From Streptomyces nymphaeiformis (GTDB taxonomy: Bacteria > Actinomycetota > Actinomycetes > Streptomycetales > Streptomycetaceae), in contig NZ_JACHJY010000004.1 in NCBI RefSeq assembly GCF_014203895.1, forward strand, positions 248,001-312,000: DNA of 64,000 nt, given 5' to 3'. Shown here piece after piece: positions 24,243-31,968 of this stretch. Each line of letters opens with the position of its first letter. Position 1 is the stretch's first letter. The position numbers and the translations under genes are program-made. The notes beneath the pieces are model-generated. The model was not told where the DNA came from, searched no databases, and was given only the letters and a program-made list of their open reading frames with translations.

Positions 24243-24280
24243 GGCTGGGGCCCGCATCCTTTGGGGTGCGGGCCCCAGCC
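24243..24280 (+). terminator. Terminator of the cold-shock gene
   Basis: The 14-base arms 24243-24256 and 24267-24280 pair perfectly. It starts 18 bp after the stop codon. Confidence 0.8.
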
Positions 24281-24474
24281 GCGTGCTTCCCCCACGGCGC
24301 GCCGGGAGTGCGCGTTTCCCGCGTCCCACCACCGTCCGCCGCCCCGCGGAAAGCGGCATCCGGATGCCTGACACCGCCCCTCTTTCCGGCATCTGTTCCG
24401 CGCTTCCGATCGGCCGCCCTGTCGGCTGCCGCACACCTTTCATGCCCCATTCGACGCCTTCTCGAAATCATCGG

Positions 24475-24494
24475 CACCCGGATTCTTCCGGGTG
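24475..24494 (+). promoter_or_regulatory. Leader hairpin before the helicase pseudogene
   Basis: CACCCGG / CCGGGTG with a six-base loop lies about 38 bases before the start codon in an otherwise gene-free 24281-24531. It could be an attenuator or cold-responsive leader element of the former helicase gene. Weak evidence. Confidence 0.3.
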
Positions 24495-24531
24495 ATTTCC
24501 CTGACGCACACCGCATCGAGGAAGGTTCTGC

Positions 24532-24938
24532 ATGAACAGCAGGCACGGGACCGATCGATTCACGGCCCTTCACGACAGCGGTGGCGACTCGGAGCCGGGC
24601 GGGTTCACGCGGCCCGGGCCGGTCACCCCGACCTTGCCGGCAGCCGCGACCTTCCCCGGTCTCGGCGGCCCGCCCGTACGGCCGGCGCGCGGGCCGAGCC
24701 CCGCCGGCCGCTCGCCCTGGTGCCCGTGCCCGCCCGCGAGCCGGCCGCCCAGGTGACCGGAGCGCTCACGCCGTACGCCCGAGCCGTCGGGCCGCGGCTG
24801 ACCACAGTGGTCGGGGGAACGGCGATCAGCAGGCGGGCGGGCGTCCTCCGGCAGGGCGCCGAGATCGTCGTCGCCGCTCCCGGACGGCTCGGGGACCTCG
24901 TCACCCGCGGAGACCGCCGACCGGCGGCCCCGGCCTAG
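24532..24938 (+). pseudogene. DEAD-box RNA helicase remnant
   Basis: It opens MNSRHGTDRFTALHDSG and PTLPAAATFPGL like cold-shock DEAD-box helicases of Streptomyces. The Q motif and Walker A region are missing. A second frame continues with LALVPVPAREPAAQVTGALTPYARAVG (motif Ia, PTREL degraded), TTVVGGTAI (GG) and VVAAPGRLGDLV (TPGR degraded to APGR), then ends. Motifs I, II, III and the whole second RecA domain are absent. Confidence 0.75.
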
Positions 24939-25051
24939 AGGCGTCTCGCCGGTCCCGCGGGGCGCGCAGCTCCGGGCCCGATCGGCAGGACGCCTCCCTG
25001 AAACCTTCGCCCCGGGGCAGGAAGCCCCTCCTCCCCCAGCAGGAGTCACAG

Positions 25052-25342
25052 ATGACACCGGTTCAGTCCCACCCTCGCCCCGCGCACCCCGTCACGGGCA
25101 GCCTGCCCATGTCCCCGCCCGGCGAGGCGGAACCACACGTCTGGGCGGACATGACCGTCGAGGTGGCTCTGGCGGTCATGAGCGGCGCCCGCACGGGGCG
25201 CCTCGTCGTCCGGGACGGCGACGGCCGGCGTACCGGCCTGGTGACCCGCGACCAACTCGTCGGTTTCCGCGGTACTTCCGCCTACACCGACCGCGTGCAG
25301 CTGCGCGATCTGCGGCCCGCGGACGCGCCCTCGCCCTCCTGA
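25052..25342 (+). CDS. Protein with a partial CBS domain, 96 aa
   Basis: The ATG follows CAGGAGTCACAG. WADMTVEVALAVMSGARTGRLVVRDGDGRRTGLVTRDQLV matches one CBS repeat (variable, then LVVxDxxGxxxGLVTxxxL). A normal CBS pair would need two; only one is present, so it may work as a dimer or be a fragment. It sits between the helicase remnant and the SCO5918-type gene. Confidence 0.6.
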   Translation: MTPVQSHPRPAHPVTGSLPMSPPGEAEPHVWADMTVEVALAVMSGARTGRLVVRDGDGRRTGLVTRDQLVGFRGTSAYTDRVQLRDLRPADAPSPS

Positions 25343-25490
25343 TCCCGAGGGCCGTGGCGGAACGCGCGCCGCCGGTCGCGCCCGGGCAGGACCGGCAACG
25401 GCCCTACGCGGGCTCCGGAGCTCCCTGGTCCGGCTAACGCCACCTTCCGTGCCGGTCGATCCCGTTCCCCAACTTCTTCTGTGAGGTCCC

Positions 25491-25787
25491 ATGCGCTGCG
25501 TCATCGCCCGCTTCCCGTTCGAACTGACGAAGAACGGTGTCCTGGAAACCATGCAGGGCGTCAGGCCCGAGGCCGTCACCGGCGAGTCCGTGGTCATCGG
25601 GCGCCGCGAGTACCCCGCCAAGCAGGTCGGCGCGGTCCTCACCGGCCAGGACCGCCGCGACTTCAGCGCACGTGAGGTCGTCAGGGCCATGACGCGGCTC
25701 GGCTTCACCTGCCGCGCCCGCCCCGAGTCCACGGTCGGCTCGGGCCGGCAGGCACCGGCCCTGTTCGGCGAGACCGCGACGGTCTGA
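25491..25787 (+). CDS. SCO5918-family protein
   Basis: A 98-aa protein: MRCVIARFPFELTKNGVLET, GVRPEAVTGESVVIGRREYP, AKQVGAVLTGQDRRDFSARE, VVRAMTRLGFTCR. The family is known from Streptomyces, usually beside a DEAD-box helicase and a cold-shock gene, exactly the setting here. Role unknown; the Arg/Lys content suits RNA association. A terminator hairpin follows. Confidence 0.8.
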   Translation: MRCVIARFPFELTKNGVLETMQGVRPEAVTGESVVIGRREYPAKQVGAVLTGQDRRDFSAREVVRAMTRLGFTCRARPESTVGSGRQAPALFGETATV

Positions 25788-25822
25788 CGACGGCGGGCGC
25801 GGGGGCGCGTTACGCCCATGAA

Positions 25823-25861
25823 GGGAAGGGCCCGGCCGGACACATCGGTCGGGCCCTTCCC
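25823..25861 (+). terminator. Terminator after the SCO5918-type gene
   Basis: The 15-base arms 25823-25837 and 25847-25861 pair with a single G-T wobble. Confidence 0.75.
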
Positions 25862-26326
25862 GCGTCCCTTTGCCGTTCCAGGGCCGGAGCCGCCGACGTG
25901 TCCGTGGGCGGGATGGCTGCAGCCGCCCCCGCCCAGGCACTGACGCCCGCGATCGCCACGCGGTGTCCGACTCCGGGAAGGTCCCTTTCACCCAGGCGCC
26001 CCGCGTGAGGGCGGGCGCGGGGGGAGGAAGCCCGCGCAGGGTCTGTGTGGCCGGAGGAACCGCGTCCTGGGCCGGGCCGGTCCCGCCGTGGCACGGGGGA
26101 GCGGGTCCACGATACCGATGGAAGCATTACCCTCTGTGAATGTGTCGGCCCTCCGGCGCGTCCACCCGCCGGCAGCTCGACGACGCGGTCTCGAACCTGA
26201 GCACGCGCGCCGAAGCAGGCCCGGCTCGCGGCACCGCGCCGAACTCCAGCCGCTCGCATGCCCTTCTGGTGCCGGCCGCCGGGTGCCCGTCCCGGACCTC
26301 CCCGACCGTTCTCCACAGAGGTGAGA
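25862..26326. other. Spacer before the MerR-type gene
   Basis: No supported coding frame. The stretch GAAGCATTACCCTCTGTGAATG around 26125-26146 is less GC-rich than the rest and may hold the MerR-type promoter. No inverted repeat of MerR type could be identified with confidence. Confidence 0.35.
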
Positions 26327-26665
26327 ATGACAGCAGACGATTCGCTCGGCCGTCTCGACGATGACGACTACCCCGCCTACACCATGGGCCGGGCCGCCGA
26401 CATGATCGGTGCGACCCCCGGGTTCCTCCGCGCTCTGGGGGAGGCCCGTCTGATCACTCCGCTGCGTTCCGAGGGCGGTCACCGCCGCTACTCCCGTTAC
26501 CAGTTGCGCATCGCGGCCCGCGCCCGGGAACTCGTCGACCAGGGCACCCCGATCGAGGCCGCCTGCCGCATCATCATCCTCGAGGACCAGCTCGAAGAAG
26601 CCCGACGCATCAACGCCGAGTACCGTCGCGCGGCGGCCGGGGAACAGCCTCCCGCCGAGGACTGA
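26327..26665 (+). CDS. MerR-type regulator
   Basis: A 112-aa protein. The winged HTH is YTMGRAADMIGATPGFLRALGEARLITPLRSEGGHRRYSRYQL, with the RRYS wing motif. A short helical tail (IILEDQLEEARRINAEYRRA) would dimerise. The absence of a C-terminal sensor domain is like HspR/BldC-type members, which act on heat-shock or developmental genes. The ATG follows CAGAGGTGAGA. It converges with rheA and lies 1 kb from hsp18. Confidence 0.82.
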   Translation: MTADDSLGRLDDDDYPAYTMGRAADMIGATPGFLRALGEARLITPLRSEGGHRRYSRYQLRIAARARELVDQGTPIEAACRIIILEDQLEEARRINAEYRRAAAGEQPPAED

Positions 26666-26890
26666 GCGGATCCGACCCGCCGGCCCCCACGAGGCCGTAG
26701 CGCCCGTCCGCGCCCTGTGGTCGTGGCGACCGCCCTGCGCAGCGGCGGAGCGGAGACCCGGGGAGCGGGACCCGCGCAGTGGTCGGGCGACCGGGCCCGG
26801 ACCTGGGGACGGATCGCCGTCGCGCTTCCGGCAGTGGCCACCGGTGCTCGCGTCGTCCAGGCCCGGATACGTGCCCCTCCGTGCGGCCGG

Positions 26891-27562
26891 TCAGCTGCTG
26901 CGCCGGTCGTGGGTGGCCCGGCGAAGCCGGTCGGTGTGGCGGGTCAGGACGTCGATGCGTTCGGCGAGCTCGGCGTCTTCGGGCCCCAGGTGGGCCCGGG
27001 TGTCGGACAGCGGGCGCACGAGGCGGGCGGCGTCGTTGTCGGCGAGGGCGAGGTTCAGGTCGCCGATGGCTGCTTCGGCGCCGGCCGGGAGGCTGGGGAG
27101 AGCGGTGATCTGCCCGGCGAGTCGGCGCAGGTATGCCGCGTTGTCGCGGGCCCAGGCGTTCACGTTGCGGTCGGCGGCGCGGGTGTCGCGGGTGGCCTGG
27201 ACGCGTTCCTCTCCGGTGCTTCCGGCCCTGCCGGGGCGCAGGCGGAGGTAGCGGCGCTCGGCGGCCTGGCGGCTGGCGACTCCGAGGGGCGCGGCGAGGT
27301 CGGCCCAGCTGGCTCCCTGCCCACGGGCGGTCTCGATCAGCCCGGTCTCCCAGCCGGCGAGCTGTTCGCGGACCTCGCGCAGCATCAGCAGGGCGGCCAG
27401 GGCCGAGTGCGGGCCCTCGTCCGCCATGGGTGCCCCTGTGCCGGTCGGTTCTCCCCGGTCGAAGACCTGCTGTGCGTCCTTGACGGCCTCGTTGATGATC
27501 TCCAGGGCCGCCGCTGCGGCGAGAAAGGGGACCTGCGCGGTCGGCTCTGCGGGCTCGTCCAT
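26891..27562 (-). CDS. rheA: RheA-type repressor of hsp18
   Basis: A 223-aa protein encoded divergently from the small heat-shock gene. It contains LMLREVREQLAGWETGLIET, an HTH-like GASWADLAAPLGVASRQAAERRYL and a helical C-terminal half. In Streptomyces albus RheA is a temperature-sensing repressor of hsp18 that binds TGTCATC-N5-GATGACA. Two such sites lie between the genes here, which supports the call strongly. The ATG at 27562 follows GGGAGGTCGAC. Confidence 0.85.
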   Translation of the reverse strand: MDEPAEPTAQVPFLAAAAALEIINEAVKDAQQVFDRGEPTGTGAPMADEGPHSALAALLMLREVREQLAGWETGLIETARGQGASWADLAAPLGVASRQAAERRYLRLRPGRAGSTGEERVQATRDTRAADRNVNAWARDNAAYLRRLAGQITALPSLPAGAEAAIGDLNLALADNDAARLVRPLSDTRAHLGPEDAELAERIDVLTRHTDRLRRATHDRRSS

Positions 27563-27578
27563 GTCGACCTCCCAGCCC

Positions 27579-27597
27579 TGTCATCCTTTCGATGACC
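27579..27597. promoter_or_regulatory. RheA operator 1
   Basis: TGTCATC-CTTTC-GATGACC: inverted repeat with one mismatch in the last base, 17 bp upstream of the rheA start. It fits autoregulation. Confidence 0.8.
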
Positions 27598-27603
27598 TGA
27601 CGT

Positions 27604-27632
27604 TTGTCATCGTTCCGATGACATGTTACAAC
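27604..27632 (+). promoter_or_regulatory. hsp18 promoter
   Basis: TTGTCA at 27604-27609 and TACAAC at 27627-27632 are separated by 17 bp. The operator at 27605-27623 covers the -35 and spacer, so bound repressor would block RNA polymerase. Confidence 0.7.
27605..27623. promoter_or_regulatory. RheA operator 2
   Basis: TGTCATC-GTTCC-GATGACA: perfect inverted repeat, identical to the known RheA consensus as I recall it. The centres of the two operators are 26 bp apart. Confidence 0.85.
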
Positions 27633-27690
27633 GGGAGTACGTCGAAGCGCATTGGCAGTCACTGCCCGAACCAACTGGAGGTGTTTCGCG

Positions 27691-28125
27691 ATGTTGATGC
27701 GCACTGACCCGTTCCGCGAGATGGACCGGATCGTTCAGCAGCTCTCCGGCACGTCGGGCACGTGGTCGAAGCCGTCCGTGATGCCGATGGACGCCTACCG
27801 CCAGGGCGACGCGTACGTGATCGCCTTCGACCTCCCCGGTGTGAGCACCGACGCGATCGACATCGACGTCGAGCGGAACATGCTGACCGTGAAGGCCGAA
27901 CGTCGGCCGGCGGAGAAGTCCGACAGCGTGCAGATGGAACTTTCGGAACGGCCTCTCGGTGTCTTCTCCCGACAGATCGTGCTGGCCGACACCCTCGACA
28001 CCGAGCGCATCGAGGCCGACTACGACGCGGGCGTTCTGACCCTGCGGATCCCGATCGCCGAGCGCGCCAAGCCGCGGAAGATCGTCATCGGCGGCACGTC
28101 CGACCGCAAGCAGATCTCCGGCTGA
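27691..28125 (+). CDS. hsp18: Small heat-shock protein, Hsp20 family
   Basis: A 144-aa alpha-crystallin protein: MLMRTDPFREMDRIVQQLSG, MPMDAYRQGDAYVIAFDLPG, IDVERNMLTVKAERRP, RQIVLADTLDTERIEADYDA and the closing GVLTLRIPIAE (the GVL and I-x-I motifs). It is a cytoplasmic ATP-independent chaperone holding unfolded proteins under heat. Ribosome binding site CTGGAGG. A long hairpin separates it from the DUF2267 genes. Confidence 0.95.
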   Translation: MLMRTDPFREMDRIVQQLSGTSGTWSKPSVMPMDAYRQGDAYVIAFDLPGVSTDAIDIDVERNMLTVKAERRPAEKSDSVQMELSERPLGVFSRQIVLADTLDTERIEADYDAGVLTLRIPIAERAKPRKIVIGGTSDRKQISG

Positions 28126-28141
28126 CCGTTCCGGCACACCC

Positions 28142-28186
28142 GCGGAGGGCGGGGGCACCGATCCCCCTCCCGCACCCGCCCTCCGC
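28142..28186 (+). terminator. Hairpin after hsp18
   Basis: The 12-base arms 28142-28153 and 28175-28186 pair perfectly over a C-rich loop. Probably terminates or attenuates hsp18 transcription before the DUF2267 genes. Confidence 0.7.
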
Positions 28187-28225
28187 ATCCCTCGTTCCTT
28201 CGCCCCCCTCCGGAGGTGACGTGAG

Positions 28226-28621
28226 ATGTCGATGCGCCCGGAAGCCTTCCTGGACCGCATCCAGGAGCACGGCGGATACCAGACCCGGGAAGCAGCCGAA
28301 CGCTCGGCCCGCGTCGTCCTCGCCCTGCTGGGTGCGCACCTGGTCGGCCGCGTACGGGCGGAACTCGCCGCCCGCCTCCCCGAGACCTACGCGCTGATCC
28401 TCCTGAACCCGCTGCAGGCCGCCGAACCGCTCTCCCCCGAGCGCTTCGTCCGAGCCACCGCGGCCTGGATCGAGGGAGCCACCGAGAAGACAGCCCTGTG
28501 GGACATCGGCGCGGTCCTGTCCACCGTGGCCGCCGTCGCGGGAGACGCCCTCACCCGTGAGGCCCTGCTCCAGCTTCCGCCCGGTTACGACCTCCTCTTC
28601 GGCCGCCCCGGACACACCTGA
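28226..28621 (+). CDS. DUF2267-family protein (first)
   Basis: A 131-aa all-helical protein: FLDRIQEHGGYQTREAAERSARVVLALLGAHL, RAELAARLPETYALILLNPL, and a C-terminal LLQLPPGYDLLFG. DUF2267 proteins are small, dimer-like, and often linked to general stress loci in Streptomyces; function unknown. GGAGG lies before the ATG. Followed 58 bp later by a paralogue. Confidence 0.82.
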   Translation: MSMRPEAFLDRIQEHGGYQTREAAERSARVVLALLGAHLVGRVRAELAARLPETYALILLNPLQAAEPLSPERFVRATAAWIEGATEKTALWDIGAVLSTVAAVAGDALTREALLQLPPGYDLLFGRPGHT

Positions 28622-28679
28622 CCTCCCACCGCCACCGGCCGTCAACCGACCCATCGAAGAGAAAGGCACCCACAGCACC

Positions 28680-29123
28680 ATGTTCGACCAGCCTCGACCC
28701 CACCGGGTCCAGCCCGCCATGACGTTCGAGCAGATGCTGGACCGCGTGCGCCACGAAGGCGCCCACCCCACCCGCGAACGCGCCGAGGAGGCCGTCCACA
28801 CCGTCCTGGCCTCTCTCGGCCGGCAGCTCGTCGGAGACGAGCGAGTCGACCTCGCACAGTGCCTTCCCGTCGAGGCCGCCCTCACCCTGACCGCCCAGAT
28901 CCCCGCCACCGAGCGACTCACCGGATGGGGCTTCATCAGGGACATGGCCACCCGCGCCGAGACCACCCCGGCCATCGCCCGCTGGGACACCGGCGCCGTA
29001 CTCACCGTCGTCGCCCGCCTCGCCGGCCCTGACCTCCTCGCCCGGATCCTCCAGCAGCTCCCCGCCGGCTACGCACTCCTCTTCGGTCAGGCGGAACTGC
29101 GCCAGCCCCAGCCCGCCGCGTGA
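28680..29123 (+). CDS. DUF2267-family protein (second)
   Basis: A 147-aa paralogue: MTFEQMLDRVRHEGAHPTRERAEEAVHTVLASLG, GDERVDLAQCLPVEAALTLT and ILQQLPAGYALLFGQAELR, the same ending motif as its neighbour. The ATG at 28680 follows GAGAAAGGCACC. The two genes look like a local duplication that diverged. Confidence 0.82.
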   Translation: MFDQPRPHRVQPAMTFEQMLDRVRHEGAHPTRERAEEAVHTVLASLGRQLVGDERVDLAQCLPVEAALTLTAQIPATERLTGWGFIRDMATRAETTPAIARWDTGAVLTVVARLAGPDLLARILQQLPAGYALLFGQAELRQPQPAA

Positions 29124-29216
29124 CGTGGTGACCGGAAGGTGCTGGGCAGCGCACCGACGGCGGAACGTCCGCCGCATCACCGCCGTCGACCCCCTGACCG
29201 CTCTGGGAGCCACCCG

Positions 29217-29889
29217 ATGACCACACCTGCCACCGACCGCCAGGCCGCCCCGGACGCCGCGTGCCCCGGCGGACTGCGCCTGGACGGCGTCACCCTCACC
29301 CTGGGGGACGGCGACACCGCCGTCACCGCCCTCGACCACGTCGGCCTGAGCGTCGCCCCCCGGCGAGTTCGTCGCCGTCGTCGGCCCCTCCGGATCCGGC
29401 AAGTCCAGTCTGCTCGCCGTCGCCGGCGGCCTCCAGCGGCCCACCTCGGGCACCGTCCGGATCGCCGGCACCGAGCTGACCGCCCTCTCGGACAAGCAGC
29501 GCACCGCCGCCCGCCGCCGCCACATCGGCTTCGTCTTCCAGCAGTCGAACCTGCTGGCCTCCCTCACCGTCAGGGAGCAGCTCCTGCTGCCCCTGCACAT
29601 CGGCGGCCGGCTCGACGCCGCGGCCCCGGCCCGCGCCGACGAACTCATCGAAGCCGTCGGGCTCACCCACCGCGCGGGGCTGGCCCGTGCCCTGATGACC
29701 TCCCCCGCCGTCCTGCTGGTGGACGAACCCACCTCCGCGCTGGACCGTGTGCGTTCGGCCGAGGCGGTACGGCTGATCGCCGAGCAGACCCACGAACGCG
29801 GCACGGCCACGGTCATGGTCACCCACGACACGGCGATATTGGACGCTGCCGACCGGGTGTACGAGATGGTCGACGGCCGTCTGTCCTGA
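29217..29889 (+). pseudogene. ABC transporter ATPase without its signature motif, frameshifted
   Basis: MTTPATDRQAAPDAACPGGL and LRLDGVTLTLGDGDTAVTAL run in one frame. One extra C in the C-run at 29356-29361 shifts the frame. Walker A (GPSGSGKSS), Q-loop (FVFQQSNLL), Walker B (VLLVDEPTSALD) and H-loop (VMVTHDTA) follow. Between Q-loop and Walker B the DNA goes straight from GLTHRAG to LARALM: the LSGGQ block is deleted. No permease gene is next to it. Confidence 0.82.
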
Positions 29890-29950
29890 CCGGCGGCCGC
29901 GGACCGGCCCTCGCTCCCGGCCCGTCCGCCCCTCCAGGAGTCCGCCCCGC

Positions 29951-30562
29951 ATGCCGAAGATCAACGCCGCCACCGTCGCCGAACACCGCGCCCGGCAACG
30001 CGAGGCGCTGATCGAGGCGGCGATCGACCTCCTGGTGAACCAGGGCGCCACCGCCGTCACACCGGCGGCGGTCGGCGCCCGCGCCGGCCTGGCCCGCTCC
30101 AGCGTCTACCAGTACTTCGACTCCTCGGCGGCCCTCCTGGCCACCATCACGGAGGAGGCCTTCCGGCGCTCCGACGAGGCCCTCACCCGTGCCCTGGCCA
30201 CCGCGAACGGCCCGCTGGAACGCGTCGAGGCGTTCTTCGGGGAAAGCCTCCGCCTCGGCGCCGAAGGCGCACACCGGCCCGCCGCCGCCCTCATGCACGC
30301 CGGCCTTCCCCCGGCCTGCCAGCAGCGGCTGACGGAACTCCATCTGGAACAGGTCGAACCGTTCCGCGCCGCCGTCCGGGAGCTCGGCGTTCCCGACCCC
30401 GCGCTCACGGCCGACCTGATCGCCGGAATGCTGCACACGGCCCTCGCCGCCGTCGAGAACGGCATCCCCCTCGACACGGTCACACAGCGCACCCTCGCAC
30501 TCGTGCGCCGCTGCCTCACCCCGGCCGGCGGCACGGTCCGCGCACCGGGGGAAGAGGGCTGA
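29951..30562 (+). CDS. TetR-family repressor
   Basis: A 203-aa protein. N-terminal HTH: EALIEAAIDLLVNQGATAVTPAAVGARAGLARSSVYQYF, with the typical LARSSVYQYF recognition helix. The C-terminal ligand domain is helical (LTADLIAGMLHTALAAVENG). It follows the ABC remnant by 61 bp and may once have controlled that transporter. GGAGTCCGCCCCGC precedes the ATG. Confidence 0.88.
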   Translation: MPKINAATVAEHRARQREALIEAAIDLLVNQGATAVTPAAVGARAGLARSSVYQYFDSSAALLATITEEAFRRSDEALTRALATANGPLERVEAFFGESLRLGAEGAHRPAAALMHAGLPPACQQRLTELHLEQVEPFRAAVRELGVPDPALTADLIAGMLHTALAAVENGIPLDTVTQRTLALVRRCLTPAGGTVRAPGEEG

Positions 30563-30728
30563 AGCCCTCGCACCGCCGAAGCCCCTCGGCCGACCGGGCG
30601 GTCCGCCTTGGCGGGGGGCTGAGCGGTCGGTGTGCGGCGGGCGGGTTTTCCGGTGGGCTTCCATGCTGGAGGGAGGTTCTGTCGACGGGACCGCGGATTC
30701 GGCGGTCGAAGACCTCCTGGAGGCCGGA

Positions 30729-31241
30729 ATGCCCCGAACCGAGGACGTCGCGGCCCGGAGGGCGGAGCGTCGCGAGCACGCCGACTACACCGGTGCCGTC
30801 TACGGGTCCATGCTCGCGGCCTCCGTCATCGTCGGGGCCGGCGACCTGGGCCGGTTTCCGCGCCTGGAGCTCATCGCGCTCCTTCTGCTCACCGGCGCGG
30901 TGTTCTGGGTCGCGCACGTGCACGCGACGTTGTTCGGGGAGCGGCTGGCGCAGCGGTCCCCGACCCGCCGGATCGTGCTGCGCGCCTGCCGCGACGAGTG
31001 GCCGATCCTCAAGGCGGCGATCCCGCCCGCCGTGGCGGTGGCGGTCAGTCCGCTCCTGGGCCTGGACATGGCCGGCACCCTCTGGCTGGCGCTCGGAGTC
31101 GCGATCGCCGGTCAGATCGGCTGGTCCGCGGCAGCCGCCCACCGGGTCGGAGCCTCATGGCGCCAGGTAGCCGTCACCGCCACGGTCAACCTGCTGCTCG
31201 GCCTGCTGATCGTCGGCTTCAAGCTGCTGCTCACGCACTGA
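30729..31241 (+). CDS. Four-helix membrane protein, 170 aa
   Basis: The ATG at 30729 follows GGAGG by five bases; ATGs at 30630 and 30663 are less well placed. RREHADYTGAVYGSMLAASVIVGAG begins the hydrophobic part, then LELIALLLLTGAVFWVAHVHATLFG, VAVAVSPLLGLDMAGTLWLALGV and VTATVNLLLGLLIVGFKLLL. The family is not recognised; similar proteins are annotated only as membrane proteins. Confidence 0.7.
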   Translation: MPRTEDVAARRAERREHADYTGAVYGSMLAASVIVGAGDLGRFPRLELIALLLLTGAVFWVAHVHATLFGERLAQRSPTRRIVLRACRDEWPILKAAIPPAVAVAVSPLLGLDMAGTLWLALGVAIAGQIGWSAAAAHRVGASWRQVAVTATVNLLLGLLIVGFKLLLTH

Positions 31242-31262
31242 CGCCGAACGGCGGCGACCCCG

Positions 31263-31412
31263 GTGCCGGACGGTTCGGGCTTCCAGGCGGACACCGGTCC
31301 TGGCGGCTGGATCCTGTTCGGCACCCTGATCCTGGCAAGCGGAGCCGTTTTCCCCTGGGGGTCCGGTGTCAGGACGGTCGCCAAGGAGATCGTGCACATG
31401 ACCGCTCGATGA
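31263..31412 (+). CDS. Short open frame with one membrane helix (49 aa), uncertain
   Basis: The GTG at 31263 opens VPDGSGFQADTGPGGWILFG and then TLILASGAVFPWGSGVRTVAKE. One hydrophobic stretch. It has no clear ribosome binding site and could be the tail of a lost membrane gene. Confidence 0.3.
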   Translation: MPDGSGFQADTGPGGWILFGTLILASGAVFPWGSGVRTVAKEIVHMTAR

Positions 31413-31448
31413 CCGGGCCCGACTCGACACGGGCGGCACGAGGCCCGG

Positions 31449-31477
31449 AAAGCCCCAGGTCAGCGACCTGGGGCTTT
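31449..31477. terminator. Terminator hairpin, same core as the tRNA-Gly copies
   Basis: The 13-base arms 31449-31461 and 31465-31477 pair perfectly around AGC. The core GCCCCAGGTCAGCGACCTGG is identical to that behind the partial tRNA at 21016. No tRNA sequence precedes it here. Confidence 0.8.
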
Positions 31478-31510
31478 GTCATTGCCCCCGGAGGGGTGGG
31501 GACGTGTCCC

Positions 31511-31960
31511 TTACGCCGTTCGGTTCGATACGGGTTGAGGGACGGGAGTCCGCGGATCGTCGAGGTGGACGGCGATCTCGCACCCCGAGGTCGAGGTGAA
31601 GGCCGCCGTGCTTCCCGACAGCCGAATCCGGTCGAACGGATCGGATTCCACGAAGAACATCGCCCACATCAGCGCACGGCCGGCGGTCAGACGCGCGATG
31701 AACCCCTCCGATCCGTACGAACCCTCGCCGCCCCACAGCAGCCCCTTCTCGCCCAGGTCGGCGGCGACGAGCCCGTCGACCGAAGACACCCAGGACGGAT
31801 CGCCGGCCAGCAGCTCTTCGAGGTCGAAGGGGGCGAGCACCGTGAAACCACTCGGCGCGCCGGGGTCGAGGACCACGTCGTGGGAGCGGCCGTCGGCGTG
31901 GTGGAGCGCGTCCTTGACGGGAAGCTCGAAGCCTCCCCACAGGCGTTCGATCGCGGTCAC
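31511..31960 (-). CDS. Unknown protein, 149 aa, coupled to a GNAT acetyltransferase
   Basis: The GTG start at 31960 lies 8 bp behind the GNAT stop. It contains IERLWGGFELPVKDALHHAD, LDPGAPSGFTVLAPFDLEEL and WAMFFVESDPFDRIRLSGST. No recognised family and no membrane segment. Probably works with the acetyltransferase since translation is nearly continuous. Confidence 0.6.
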   Translation of the reverse strand: MTAIERLWGGFELPVKDALHHADGRSHDVVLDPGAPSGFTVLAPFDLEELLAGDPSWVSSVDGLVAADLGEKGLLWGGEGSYGSEGFIARLTAGRALMWAMFFVESDPFDRIRLSGSTAAFTSTSGCEIAVHLDDPRTPVPQPVSNRTA

Positions 31961-31968
31961 TCCGCGCC

